Part shown: in pieces, positions 47,472 through 57,130 of the stretch
How the letters are laid out: each line of letters opens with the position of its first letter
Position numbering within the stretch: position 1 is the stretch's first letter
Source of the DNA: Dyadobacter sp. 3J3
Lineage (GTDB): Bacteria > Bacteroidota > Bacteroidia > Cytophagales > Spirosomataceae
DNA length: 64,000 nucleotides
Direction of reading: 5' to 3'
NCBI RefSeq assembly: GCF_009801115.1
Contig: NZ_VTOL01000007.1
Coordinates: forward strand, 186,001 to 250,000
Program-made: the position numbers and the translations under genes
Notes under the pieces: generated by a model
The model's input: only the letters and a program-made list of their open reading frames with translations
Database searches by the model: none
What the model was told of the DNA's origin: nothing

Positions 47472-50400
47472 TTATGGCTTGGCGTTCTGGTTTAATTTGT
47501 AGGTCAGCACGGCCGAATTATTCACTGTTGCGATTAAAATATTTTCATCCCCAACCGGTATCGTCAGCAAATCCCTAACTTCACCTTTAACGAATAATCC
47601 GGAATTTTTTTGAGGGATATAGTCAAATTTCAAGCCTCCTTTATTGACAAAAAGCTGGACATAATTGGCATCATTTCTGCCCATTCTTACTCGGGTATGA
47701 TTCAGATTTCCTCCTAATAAAATATCAGGTTTTCCATCTTTGTTTACATCAACGAGAGAAATGGCATATATCGGAGCAAATTGCGCTTCCAATGGTAACG
47801 GGTGAAAAACCATGGTACCATTTTTATTTTCCAAAATTCCGCTTCTCCATTCGTTGGCAACTAATTTTTGTGCAGCGTCCAGTTTTTCCTGTGGCAAAAT
47901 TTCTGACAAACCGGCCTTTGAATAACTTACATAATTCGGAAATTTCTTTTTGAGGGATGGAATCTGATCAAGCAATTCGTCACGGCTTGCGTATGGATAT
48001 TGCTTTTCTCCTTCCGCAACGCTGATTACAGGAACAATTCGCCCCAATTTATCATAATCACTGGCATATAGAGTCAGGCCTTTTGGCGATGTGATAGTCC
48101 ATTGCCAATTCCTCCCCATATTTCCGACCACAAAATCCATATCTCCATCGCCATCCAGATCAGCAGCCTGAATCGTATTCCAGCAACCGCTAAGTTTAGC
48201 AGTTCCCCAAGCATTACTTGCGTCTGTTAATTTACCTTTTTGATTAGAAAAAATTCTAATCGGCATCCAGTCAGAAACGATAATTAATTCCGGAAATCCG
48301 TCCTTATTCAAGTCCTGCCAGGAAGCATCAGTAACCATTCCGGCTTTTGCTAGTTGCGGTGCAAGTTTAGTTGTCTGGTCTGTGAATTTCCCTTTTCCAT
48401 TATTGATCAACAATGAACCTCCTGCACTTTCAGGAAATCTGCCGGGCGTAACCCGAACACCTAAAAATATATCCAGGTCACCATCTTTGTCTGCATCTGC
48501 TATGGATACAGTTGACGCATTCAAAGCCACGGCCGCAAATTCACCGCGCGACCATTTCCCTTTGTCATTGATATATAACCTGGCTTGCAAAAGTTTATCA
48601 CCCGCGTTCAGTTCATACCCTGCGCTGGTTACCAGCAGATCCGCATCACCATCATTATCGGCATCAAAAAACTCCATATCCGCATCCTCATAAGCAATGT
48701 CCTGCGTGAAAACCTCCTGTGGTGAAAGAATCCACTGACCGGATTTATTACTCATAAAAATTCCTTTGGATTGTCCGCGTGCACCGCCAATGTAAAGATC
48801 TTCAATACCATCGCCGTTTAAATCTTTATGTGCAATATGCGGGCCCTGATAGGATAACATAGCGGGAAGCAAAGTTTGCACCCGGAAATCGTTTCTCTGA
48901 TCTTCGCTGTGTTTAAAATCGAGCATCTCTATTTTTTCAAATATTCCTATTTTGGCAGGAATTTGAGTAGAAACCTGAGGCGATGATTTGTTATAATGAA
49001 GGGTTAAATCCCTTCCTGAAATATTTTTCAAAGTCTGCACTTTTCCATCCGCCCAGGTAATTTGCAGTGAATCAATTTTAGTATCATGTCCCAGTCCAAA
49101 ATGGATTCCATCCCATTGAGCCGACTGGAATCCTCGAACGGGCATGAAATTCTGTGTCTGGGTTAACGAATCACTATAAAGTACTACCCGCGCTCCCGCC
49201 ATAACGGCGTATTTGGGAGCTTCCAATTTCACTTTAAGATATTTATTTTTAAGCTTTTGCTCTGCATTATTTTTGTAAACAAATGCTTTCTGGTTGACAT
49301 TATTTGTGATCAGATCAAGATCACCGTCATTATCTAAATCCGCATAAATGGCTCCGTTTGCCTGATTTTTTTCATCAAAACCCCAGTCCGTTGTTTTCTT
49401 GGCAAAAGTCAGATTTTTCTGGTTTTGAAAAATATAACTTGGACCGTTAATGGGTGGCATCTTTGCGATAATATCCATCTGGCTTGGCACTTTTCCATTT
49501 GATCCGGCTTCTGCCTGTAAATCCGTGGAATATTTCAAAAATTCCATGTTGGTATAATCACGGGCATAACCGTTGGAAATAAAGATGTCTTTCCAGCCAT
49601 CGTTATCAAAATCCGCCATTAATCCCGACCAACTCCAATCCGTATTTGAAACACCCGCCAGCTGCCCTACTTCGCTGAAAACCGGAATACCCTTTTCATT
49701 TACGCCGTTATTAATTTGTAACATATTCCGCATGGTCTGGTCGTGAAACCCGGCGCGAAGAAGTTGCTGGTATTTGTCATAATTGTCGTCACCGGCGGTT
49801 AATTTGATACGTTCATTTCCTTCCGGCAACATGTCCAGTGTTAAAATATCCATCCAGCCATCGTTGTTCAAATCGGCCGCATCCGTTCCCATCGAGTAAA
49901 GAGAAACGTGACCTGTTGCATCACGGATCACTTCTTTAAACTTTCCGTTTTTATCATTGAGATACAAATAATCATTTTCGTTATAATCATTTGAAATGTA
50001 AATATCCGGCCAGCCGTCGTTGTTGAAATCATTTACATTGATACCCAACCCAAAACTTAAAACATTGGAAACGATGCCCGAAGAATCTGTAACGTTGGTA
50101 AATTTATTGTTATCATTTCTCAGCAACTTGTTACCATAAATCGGATTTTTCTGCGAGCGGTACTCAGCAATAAGATTTGTAAAACCGGCGTATTTTTGAA
50201 TCGAATGATTCAATAGAAAACAATCCGTATCCCCATCTTTATCATAATCAAAAAAGACAGCCTGCGTGGTGTAAGAATCATCATCCAGTTCGTACTCTTT
50301 TGATTTCTCAGTAAATGTGGGGATACCGTCTGCGGTTTTTCCATTGTTTACATACAACTTATTTCGTCTCAGATTTGCATCCTGCGCACCGGCGAGACTT

Positions 50401-50783
50401 ACGTAAATATCAATCCAGCCATCGTCATTAATGTCAACCAGTGAAACGCCTGTTTTCCAACCCAGATTTAGCGCAGTTCCTGATTTTTCGGACACATCTT
50501 CAAATTTGAAATCGCCTTTATTAAGATAAAGTTTGTTAGCCACCATATTGCCGGTGAAATAAACATCAACCAATCCATCGTTATTAAAATCGGCGGCTGC
50601 TACGCCTCCGCCATTATAAAAATATCCATATTCCAGGACATTGTTTTCGGCATCCTCGTCAATAAAATTGTTAAATTCTATTCCGGTTTTACCCGAATTG
50701 AGTAGTGTGAATAATGTGTCTTTTTTTTGACAGGAAGAAAAAAAAATGATTAGTAATAAAATCGGAATGCGGCTATTTTTCAT
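47472..50783 (-). CDS. VCBS/FG-GAP and ASPIC/UnbV (CRTAC1-like) lipoprotein, module 1
   Basis: A 1103-residue lipoprotein (lipobox FSSC, Cys18). At least 13 Ca-binding DxDxDG loops (for example DFNNDGLVDVYF, DINDDGWIDIYVS, DLDNDGDLDLITNN) are spread over the chain, giving two propeller-like halves. Between them, near residues 530-610, is the ASPIC/UnbV domain (MAGARVVLYSDSLTQTQ...HFGLGHDTKIDSLQITWADG). It shares YFYNGGGVA near the start and SNGY-RDYTN-FLKY with the module 2 protein. The partner or ligand is unknown. It is 156 bp past SusD1 but separated from it by a terminator. Confidence 0.9.
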   Translation of the reverse strand: MKNSRIPILLLIIFFSSCQKKDTLFTLLNSGKTGIEFNNFIDEDAENNVLEYGYFYNGGGVAAADFNNDGLVDVYFTGNMVANKLYLNKGDFKFEDVSEKSGTALNLGWKTGVSLVDINDDGWIDIYVSLAGAQDANLRRNKLYVNNGKTADGIPTFTEKSKEYELDDDSYTTQAVFFDYDKDGDTDCFLLNHSIQKYAGFTNLIAEYRSQKNPIYGNKLLRNDNNKFTNVTDSSGIVSNVLSFGLGINVNDFNNDGWPDIYISNDYNENDYLYLNDKNGKFKEVIRDATGHVSLYSMGTDAADLNNDGWMDILTLDMLPEGNERIKLTAGDDNYDKYQQLLRAGFHDQTMRNMLQINNGVNEKGIPVFSEVGQLAGVSNTDWSWSGLMADFDNDGWKDIFISNGYARDYTNMEFLKYSTDLQAEAGSNGKVPSQMDIIAKMPPINGPSYIFQNQKNLTFAKKTTDWGFDEKNQANGAIYADLDNDGDLDLITNNVNQKAFVYKNNAEQKLKNKYLKVKLEAPKYAVMAGARVVLYSDSLTQTQNFMPVRGFQSAQWDGIHFGLGHDTKIDSLQITWADGKVQTLKNISGRDLTLHYNKSSPQVSTQIPAKIGIFEKIEMLDFKHSEDQRNDFRVQTLLPAMLSYQGPHIAHKDLNGDGIEDLYIGGARGQSKGIFMSNKSGQWILSPQEVFTQDIAYEDADMEFFDADNDGDADLLVTSAGYELNAGDKLLQARLYINDKGKWSRGEFAAVALNASTVSIADADKDGDLDIFLGVRVTPGRFPESAGGSLLINNGKGKFTDQTTKLAPQLAKAGMVTDASWQDLNKDGFPELIIVSDWMPIRIFSNQKGKLTDASNAWGTAKLSGCWNTIQAADLDGDGDMDFVVGNMGRNWQWTITSPKGLTLYASDYDKLGRIVPVISVAEGEKQYPYASRDELLDQIPSLKKKFPNYVSYSKAGLSEILPQEKLDAAQKLVANEWRSGILENKNGTMVFHPLPLEAQFAPIYAISLVDVNKDGKPDILLGGNLNHTRVRMGRNDANYVQLFVNKGGLKFDYIPQKNSGLFVKGEVRDLLTIPVGDENILIATVNNSAVLTYKLNQNAKP

Positions 50784-50886
50784 AATAAAGAATAAACTTA
50801 ACCTCTCGAAAAGACAAACTCAGGCACATAAATTTGCGGCTTATAATCCGGAATTCAACAAAATAAAATTTACAAATAATAACAAA

Positions 50887-50909
50887 AAGGCAGGCATAAC
50901 GCCTGCCTT
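50887..50909 (-). terminator. terminator after SusD1
   Basis: AAGGCAGGC, loop ATAAC, GCCTGCCTT, with five T on the minus strand side. It separates SusC1-SusD1 from the VCBS gene, or attenuates it. Confidence 0.85.
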
Positions 50910-50938
50910 CTGCTAACTGGTACAATACCCGCGAGGTA

Positions 50939-52522
50939 TTAATTTTTATCCCACCACAGCGGAGTGCTTGCTTTATCGGGACCACCCAATAAGGTCACAG
51001 CAGCTGTTACGGCTGCTCCATTACTTGCTTTTTCTGCATCTATGAAAGGAATTCTGCGAATGAACGTACTTTTTGGCACATCGGCATTATCAGAGTTCAC
51101 TACATTGTACAACTTAGGAAAACGTGTTCTTCTGAACTCGGCCCATGCTTCAATACCATCAGGGTAAATGGCAAGCCATTTTTGAGTACCGATTTGTTCG
51201 CGTTTAACAAGCTCGGTTGATCCATCATCCCATTTCACCGGGATATTTGAAATTGCAGGAGAATTTTGCTGATCCGCTGGTGCAACAGGAGTTTTTGTGC
51301 TGGCAACAAACGCCGTTGCAGTCGCCCCAGTAATGCTCCATTGCGCCAAAGAGGTAGTAATACCCAATTCGTAATAAGATTTAGCAGTACCACCACCCAT
51401 GTTCCAGCCATTCAAAGCACCTTCTGCACGAAGGAAATAAGCTTCCGAAGCATGCATAATATCCTGGTGAACCGTCAGTTGACTATCCCAGTTGGCACCT
51501 GAACCTGTAACCCAGTGTGCACCAACATTCGAATTATTGTCATTACTGTTCGCATCAATTCCAAGCTCAGCAGCAGTTAAACCATTTCTTACACCTTCAA
51601 AAGTGTTGGTTTTGGATGCAGGCTGAAAGTATACACCGATACGAGGATCACCCGTTCCTTTCAAAACCGATTCCATGGAAGCACTCATACGGAACTCGTT
51701 CCAGATTGCGATTCTTCCCAAACCGTTGTGATCGTCGCCAGCAAGCGCTTTCACCATATAAGCGTCGTCAGTAATATCCGTAAATACGCCGCCGGCAACC
51801 GCAGCTTCAGCTTCTGTTTTTGCACGGGCAGGATCTACTTTTGAAATACGAAGTGCAAGACGAAGTCTCAAAGTATTAGCAAATTTGATCCATTTATTAA
51901 CATCACCGCCATACATGATATCAAATGTATCGTAAGGTTTTTCTGATGTTTTTGCTTTCAAAGCCGTTGTTGCAGCGGCAAGGCGCTTAAAAAAATCGTC
52001 ATAAATTAAATTCTGCGCATCATATTTAACCGTGTTTTCACCATTACCTGCATCGAAATAGGGTACCGGGCCGTAATAATCAGTGACACGGTGAAACGCG
52101 TAAACCCACATTATACTTGCCAAATTGTATTCAGCCGAAGTAGGATCTGTTAGCTCAAATACCTTTTTCAACTGCGGCACAACATCTGTATAAATAGGAT
52201 TCCAGTGGCCAGTCAGCCAGTCGAAACGCATTACATAACGGTCAGACGGGAAATAGGTAGCCGTTGTGGCAAAATACTGCGCATATAAATCTGCGAAAAG
52301 ATTTTGTGCAATCTGGTAAGTACCTCCGGAATAAGAAGCTTGTTGCTGAGCTCTTGAAAACAAAAAGGGAAGCTCGTCCTGTCCAACAGCCGCAGCAGTA
52401 AGCTTGGTTTTACTGGTATTCATTTCTTCAAAATCTCCGGTACAGCCGCTCCAAACCACCGCTGTGCCTGAAACTAAACCTACTACTAAAGATTTGCGAA
52501 GCAATTTATTGATATTTTTCAT
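50939..52522 (-). CDS. SusD/RagB-like surface lipoprotein 1
   Basis: A 527-residue SusD-like_2 family surface lipoprotein (lipobox WSGC, Cys27). It forms a lid over the SusC1 transporter and binds its nutrient. Typical elements are FEEMNTSKTKLT near the start, LRLALRISKVDPARAKTEAE and a C-terminal WWDKN. It is 51 bp after SusC1, so they are co-transcribed. The substrate is not readable. Confidence 0.93.
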   Translation of the reverse strand: MKNINKLLRKSLVVGLVSGTAVVWSGCTGDFEEMNTSKTKLTAAAVGQDELPFLFSRAQQQASYSGGTYQIAQNLFADLYAQYFATTATYFPSDRYVMRFDWLTGHWNPIYTDVVPQLKKVFELTDPTSAEYNLASIMWVYAFHRVTDYYGPVPYFDAGNGENTVKYDAQNLIYDDFFKRLAAATTALKAKTSEKPYDTFDIMYGGDVNKWIKFANTLRLRLALRISKVDPARAKTEAEAAVAGGVFTDITDDAYMVKALAGDDHNGLGRIAIWNEFRMSASMESVLKGTGDPRIGVYFQPASKTNTFEGVRNGLTAAELGIDANSNDNNSNVGAHWVTGSGANWDSQLTVHQDIMHASEAYFLRAEGALNGWNMGGGTAKSYYELGITTSLAQWSITGATATAFVASTKTPVAPADQQNSPAISNIPVKWDDGSTELVKREQIGTQKWLAIYPDGIEAWAEFRRTRFPKLYNVVNSDNADVPKSTFIRRIPFIDAEKASNGAAVTAAVTLLGGPDKASTPLWWDKN

Positions 52523-52573
52523 ATTCTTTACAATGTTTTAGATAAGGTTTAAATCAATTTGTTACTGGATTGA

Positions 52574-55500
52574 TCAGAAACTCAATTTTAGATTTAAACC
52601 AATACTTCTGGTTGACGGCATAGTACCATATTCAACACCCTGGTAGTTTCCTGAACCAAGTGTTACGTCCGGATCAAACGGCAATTTTCTTTTCGCGATT
52701 CCAGGAATATCCATTGTTGCATATCCTCTATAAATGAAGAAAAGGTTTCTTGCAACAAACGACACACGTGCACTTTTGAAGAAGAATTTCTCACCAACAG
52801 GAATGTTATATCCCACTGTAACTTCTCTTAAACGAACATTTGTAGTTGAATAAGTAAAGAATTCAGCCCATGAATATCGACCACCGGAAGCAGTTGTCCA
52901 GAAAGTTTCAGCGTTAATTGGCGTAGTATTTACTTCACCTGTTGTTGTTACCGCTGGAATTACCCAGCCACCATCACGGAAGTTAGTCGTGTAGTCAGCA
53001 TTTCCGTCATTGGCAAGAATAGCCTGGCTACCCGAAGTCATCTGGCCACCAATACGAGCATCGACAAGGAAGCTTGCAACGAAGTTGCCGTAAGAAAATG
53101 CGTTGTTCAAACCAGCTGTAAGTTTAGGGTTGAAGTTACCAACTTTCTCATCCTGTGTTGCCGTTGAAACTGGTTTTCCACCATTTTTACCATCTGCATC
53201 AGGAGCTGTTACAACGAATCTGCCTTGTGCATCTCTTAACCATTTGTATCCAACAAGATCTCCATAAGAACCTCCTTCTTTAACAATTGGAGAAGCGGTA
53301 CGGCCGTATCCACCTGAAAGAAATGCAGATTTAATGTTTGGATCAAGTTTAATAATCGTGTTCACATTTCGCGCCATGTTCAACGTTACATCCCAGTTCA
53401 GTTTTCCGTTTTTAATCGGCTTCCCGGTTAAAGTAAGTTCAAAACCTTTATTTCTGATTTTACCTGCGTTGATATACTGAGACAAGAAACCTGATGCAGG
53501 CGCTTTACCCAAACTTAGCAACTGATTGACGGTGTTTGAAACGTAGTAAGTCGCGTCAATACCAAGTCTTCCGTTGAAGAATCTCAAATCAGCTCCAAAT
53601 TCAGTAGATGAAGAAATTTCCGGTTTCAGGTTTGTTGCAGGCTGCGTATTATCTCTTGAAATATAACCTCCGCCGTTGCCACCCTGATAAAACGTATAAT
53701 TTTGGTTAAGACGATATGGATCTGTATCCGCTCCAACCTGCGCCCATGACCCACGTACCTTCGCGAAACTAATCCACTGAGGCATTTTGATTGCTTCGGA
53801 AAGAATTACATTACCGCTAAAAGATGAATAGAAATAAGAATAAGGTTTTGGCAATGTAGAAGACCAGTCATTACGGGCAGAAGCATCGATTGTGATGAAA
53901 TCTTTGTAAGAAAGAGATGCTGTTCCAAATACATACTGCAATTCTCTTTCTGAATAATCTGCAATTTTTGTGAGTGTTCTGGCGAAAGAAAGGTCAAATT
54001 TATTTGGAACAGTCAAACCACCTGCGTTACCACCAATTTGTGAATATTCTCTGTGTGTTTGACCAGCACCTAAATTGTAAGATAATACAAAGTCTTTTCC
54101 AAGTTTGTTGTTACCTGAAAGAAGAACATCCAGATTTCGCTCCAAAACATTGTTTTGATAATCGCTGTAAGAACCACCTGGCAATCCTCCTAAACTGTTG
54201 TTGGCAGTTCTATTGGTTACCACATCATCATAACGGTCATAACTTATACGTCCCTGAACACTTAACCAGCTTGCAAGTTGATATTTTGCAGAACCCAATG
54301 CAGTAATCCTGTTTCTTTTTTCCTGTCCTGTGTTTTTGTGAATATTCCAGAACGGGTTTGTATAGATTGATGATGTCGTCCAATAAGTTGGATAACCATC
54401 AGAACCTTCATAATTACGATATGTGTCCAAATCAACGCTGCGCGGAATTTTATAAAGCTGCATGACATTACTGGCTTCTCCCGTTAACTGCTTGTTGTCG
54501 ATTTTCTGATTTACATAAGTAATTTTTGCATCCACAGACAATTTACTTGTAACCTGGCTGCTGATACGCAAATTGAATGTATGACGCATCAAATTATTAG
54601 TCGGCACAATTCCCTGGTTGTAATTATTGGTATAAGATGTGTAAGTCTGAATTTTATCCGTACCACCTGAAATACCAATCGAGTTATTTGTAGAAACACC
54701 ATGACGGAAGAAATCGCTGATGTTATTAGGATAAGTAGTGGTTTTTGGTCCCCAGCTGCTTGCTCCGGTTCCTGTTGCGCCTGCACTTCCCTGTCCATAT
54801 TCATTTTGTACTTTTGGAAGTAAAAATGGAGATTCCATCGTTACACCTGAGTTTACATTTGTAGAGATCTGACCGGCTTTCCCTTTTTTGGTAGTGATCA
54901 TGATAACACCATTGGCAGCACGGCTACCATATAATGCAGATGCAGCCGCACCTTTCAATACGTTCATAGACTCGATATCGTCCGGGTTAATGTTTGAAGC
55001 TCCATCCGAAGAGTTACTACCACCAAAATCACTGGCTACCTGACCAAGCAAACTGTTATCGATCGGTACACCATCTACTACAAAAAGAGCATTGTTATTA
55101 CCTGTGATGGATCTGTTACCACGCAAAATAACGCGTGCAGCTGACCCCGGTCCGGCAGCACCTTGTGAAACTACTAAACCAGCCACTTTACCAGAAAGCG
55201 TGTTTACAAAGTTTGCATCACGGTTATCTGTCAATTGTTTTCCTGCAATTTGCTGCGTTGCGTAAGTAAGCGATTTCGCGCTTCGCTCGATACCTAAGGC
55301 AGTCACCACAACTTCATTTAAACTTCTTACATCCGGTTCCAGACCTACATTTACATTAGATGTTGCAGCGCTTACATTCAATTCTTTTGGCAGATAACCA
55401 ACAGAAGAAATTACAAATGTTCCGCCTGTTGATGGAACAGCAATACTGAATTTTCCTTCGCCATCTGAATTTGTTCCGCGGGTTGTACCTTTTAGAAGAA

Positions 55501-55636
55501 TGTTCGCTCCTGGTAATCCTGCTCCATTTTCATCCAGAATTTTACCTGTTACAGTCACATCCTGTGCAAAGATCGGAACGCTAAATAAAGCTACTGCGAG
55601 TAAAGTCAGCAGCCATGGTCGTAGTTCTTTAAACAT
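52574..55636 (-). CDS. SusC/RagA-like TonB-dependent transporter 1
   Basis: A complete 1020-residue SusC. It has a signal peptide (1-25), a carboxypeptidase-like beta-sandwich (VTGKILDENGAGLPGANILL) and the linker LNEVVVTALGIERSAK. The plug domain (NALFVVDGVPIDN, DIESMNVLKGAAASALYGSR, ANGVIMITTKKGK) precedes the 22-stranded barrel ending GLNLKLSF. It imports an unknown substrate with SusD1 and the TonB-ExbBD energy system (not in the window). No sigma/anti-sigma pair or hybrid sensor is next to it. Confidence 0.95.
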   Translation of the reverse strand: MFKELRPWLLTLLAVALFSVPIFAQDVTVTGKILDENGAGLPGANILLKGTTRGTNSDGEGKFSIAVPSTGGTFVISSVGYLPKELNVSAATSNVNVGLEPDVRSLNEVVVTALGIERSAKSLTYATQQIAGKQLTDNRDANFVNTLSGKVAGLVVSQGAAGPGSAARVILRGNRSITGNNNALFVVDGVPIDNSLLGQVASDFGGSNSSDGASNINPDDIESMNVLKGAAASALYGSRAANGVIMITTKKGKAGQISTNVNSGVTMESPFLLPKVQNEYGQGSAGATGTGASSWGPKTTTYPNNISDFFRHGVSTNNSIGISGGTDKIQTYTSYTNNYNQGIVPTNNLMRHTFNLRISSQVTSKLSVDAKITYVNQKIDNKQLTGEASNVMQLYKIPRSVDLDTYRNYEGSDGYPTYWTTSSIYTNPFWNIHKNTGQEKRNRITALGSAKYQLASWLSVQGRISYDRYDDVVTNRTANNSLGGLPGGSYSDYQNNVLERNLDVLLSGNNKLGKDFVLSYNLGAGQTHREYSQIGGNAGGLTVPNKFDLSFARTLTKIADYSERELQYVFGTASLSYKDFITIDASARNDWSSTLPKPYSYFYSSFSGNVILSEAIKMPQWISFAKVRGSWAQVGADTDPYRLNQNYTFYQGGNGGGYISRDNTQPATNLKPEISSSTEFGADLRFFNGRLGIDATYYVSNTVNQLLSLGKAPASGFLSQYINAGKIRNKGFELTLTGKPIKNGKLNWDVTLNMARNVNTIIKLDPNIKSAFLSGGYGRTASPIVKEGGSYGDLVGYKWLRDAQGRFVVTAPDADGKNGGKPVSTATQDEKVGNFNPKLTAGLNNAFSYGNFVASFLVDARIGGQMTSGSQAILANDGNADYTTNFRDGGWVIPAVTTTGEVNTTPINAETFWTTASGGRYSWAEFFTYSTTNVRLREVTVGYNIPVGEKFFFKSARVSFVARNLFFIYRGYATMDIPGIAKRKLPFDPDVTLGSGNYQGVEYGTMPSTRSIGLNLKLSF

Positions 55637-55807
55637 AGGTTAATTGGGTTAGTTTTAATTTTCCAATAAATCTAAAAAAAACCAGACACCAATTAACTTA
55701 TTCGGATATATTTAATTTGATTTTAATAAAATTTTTTATATTTAATAAAATCAGTTATAATAATTCACGAATAATACATATTACAAAATTTTATTCGCCA
55801 TTATGAC

Positions 55808-57130
55808 TTACTTTACATTTATTGGCATCACACCCGCCCTTTTAATTTTTGCAATAGCAAATTCCCCTACTCTCCTACCCTGATCCTGTCCGTTGACGAT
55901 AGCATCCCGGAAATGAATACCTCCATAAAGTCTGGAAATAGATGCTTCCTCGGCAGCTTGCCGGAATGAGGTAAAATCCCGGGTTGGTAATTCAAAGATC
56001 AATTCCGTGTTATCCGTAAAAGAGAAATTATCTCCTAAAAAATATGTCAGCATTTCAGCCGCCGCAGTTGAAATTACGCTGTGCCCGCTGGTATATTCAG
56101 GAAATGGCGGCGTTTGTAAAAGTGGCTGCCAACGGGGATCTATATACCGGTTGATAACGGTTTCAGGCCTTACGCGACTTCCCTTATATTTTTCATCCCA
56201 ACAGCTGATAAAGGCATCCATCAAAGTGCCCGCAACAATGGCGTGAATCATGATTCCATGATCCAGATCTACTTTTGCTTTCGTAGTAACAATACTCGTT
56301 ATATTCATCCAGTGCCCGCCCGGACTGATTTTCTTAAATCCAATCATCATATGTCCGGAAGTATTAATCGCAAAAGGATTGCAGTCCCAGTAAGATGCAA
56401 TAACACGTTTTTTTTCATCCAGGTTTTTCCCGGCTTCAAACACTTCATAAGTAAGTTTGTAAAAAGCACTGGAAGTATCTTTACTGAATGGCACTTCGGG
56501 TTTTGGTTTAAACTGGCTACTCGAATCAATCATAACCGGACGAATGGTACGCCAATGCGGCTCCACGCCTTCAATATAGCCGGGAGGTGTCGGGTACCAA
56601 TATTGTTCTCCTTTCAACGGACGATATCTAAGCCTTGTACTCAGTTTGGAATAATTGTCCTGCGTGGAAAAAACGATTATCTTTTTGGCGACTTCCTGTG
56701 CTACCAAAACGGACTGCTGAATAATAGCCTCTGAATAACCTTGCTTTCTTAAAGCATCAACCAGTTTTGTCTCATCTTCTTCCAGCATATATCCGGACGG
56801 AAGAATTATTTTACCTGTTTCAAGGATGCAGTATAATGCAGCAATTTTATAATCATACCTGCCCTTTGTTTCTATTTCAATTTTATTCAAATCTTTGATA
56901 TATGCCGTTGGCGAAACAATGGATTTGTTGTTTTGAGCAACAATCTCCTGTGCTCCTAAAAGGCAATAGGTATAAAACCGGCTGGCTGCTGGTGGATTTG
57001 CAACATCATGGATCATGACCATGGTGATGGCAAAAATCGCAGGCTGCAAATGTGAATCCAGCTCTTTTCCTGAATTTTGAGCTAGGGCAAATTGGCAAAA
57101 AAACAAATTTACTAACAAGAATTTCTTCAT
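55808..57130 (-). CDS. PAP2 / vanadium-haloperoxidase-like secreted enzyme
   Basis: A 440-residue exported protein (signal 1-17) with a complete PAP2-superfamily active site: KYKGSRVRP (Lys314, Arg321, Pro322), YTSGH (Ser348, Gly349, His350) and SRLYGGIHFRD (Ser399, Arg400, His406, Asp409), matching KX6RP-SGH-SRX5HX3D. Vanadium haloperoxidases and acid phosphatases share this site, and which activity applies cannot be read from the motifs. Its start overlaps the VCBS stop by one base (TAATG), pointing to translational coupling. Confidence 0.88.
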   Translation of the reverse strand: MKKFLLVNLFFCQFALAQNSGKELDSHLQPAIFAITMVMIHDVANPPAASRFYTYCLLGAQEIVAQNNKSIVSPTAYIKDLNKIEIETKGRYDYKIAALYCILETGKIILPSGYMLEEDETKLVDALRKQGYSEAIIQQSVLVAQEVAKKIIVFSTQDNYSKLSTRLRYRPLKGEQYWYPTPPGYIEGVEPHWRTIRPVMIDSSSQFKPKPEVPFSKDTSSAFYKLTYEVFEAGKNLDEKKRVIASYWDCNPFAINTSGHMMIGFKKISPGGHWMNITSIVTTKAKVDLDHGIMIHAIVAGTLMDAFISCWDEKYKGSRVRPETVINRYIDPRWQPLLQTPPFPEYTSGHSVISTAAAEMLTYFLGDNFSFTDNTELIFELPTRDFTSFRQAAEEASISRLYGGIHFRDAIVNGQDQGRRVGEFAIAKIKRAGVMPINVK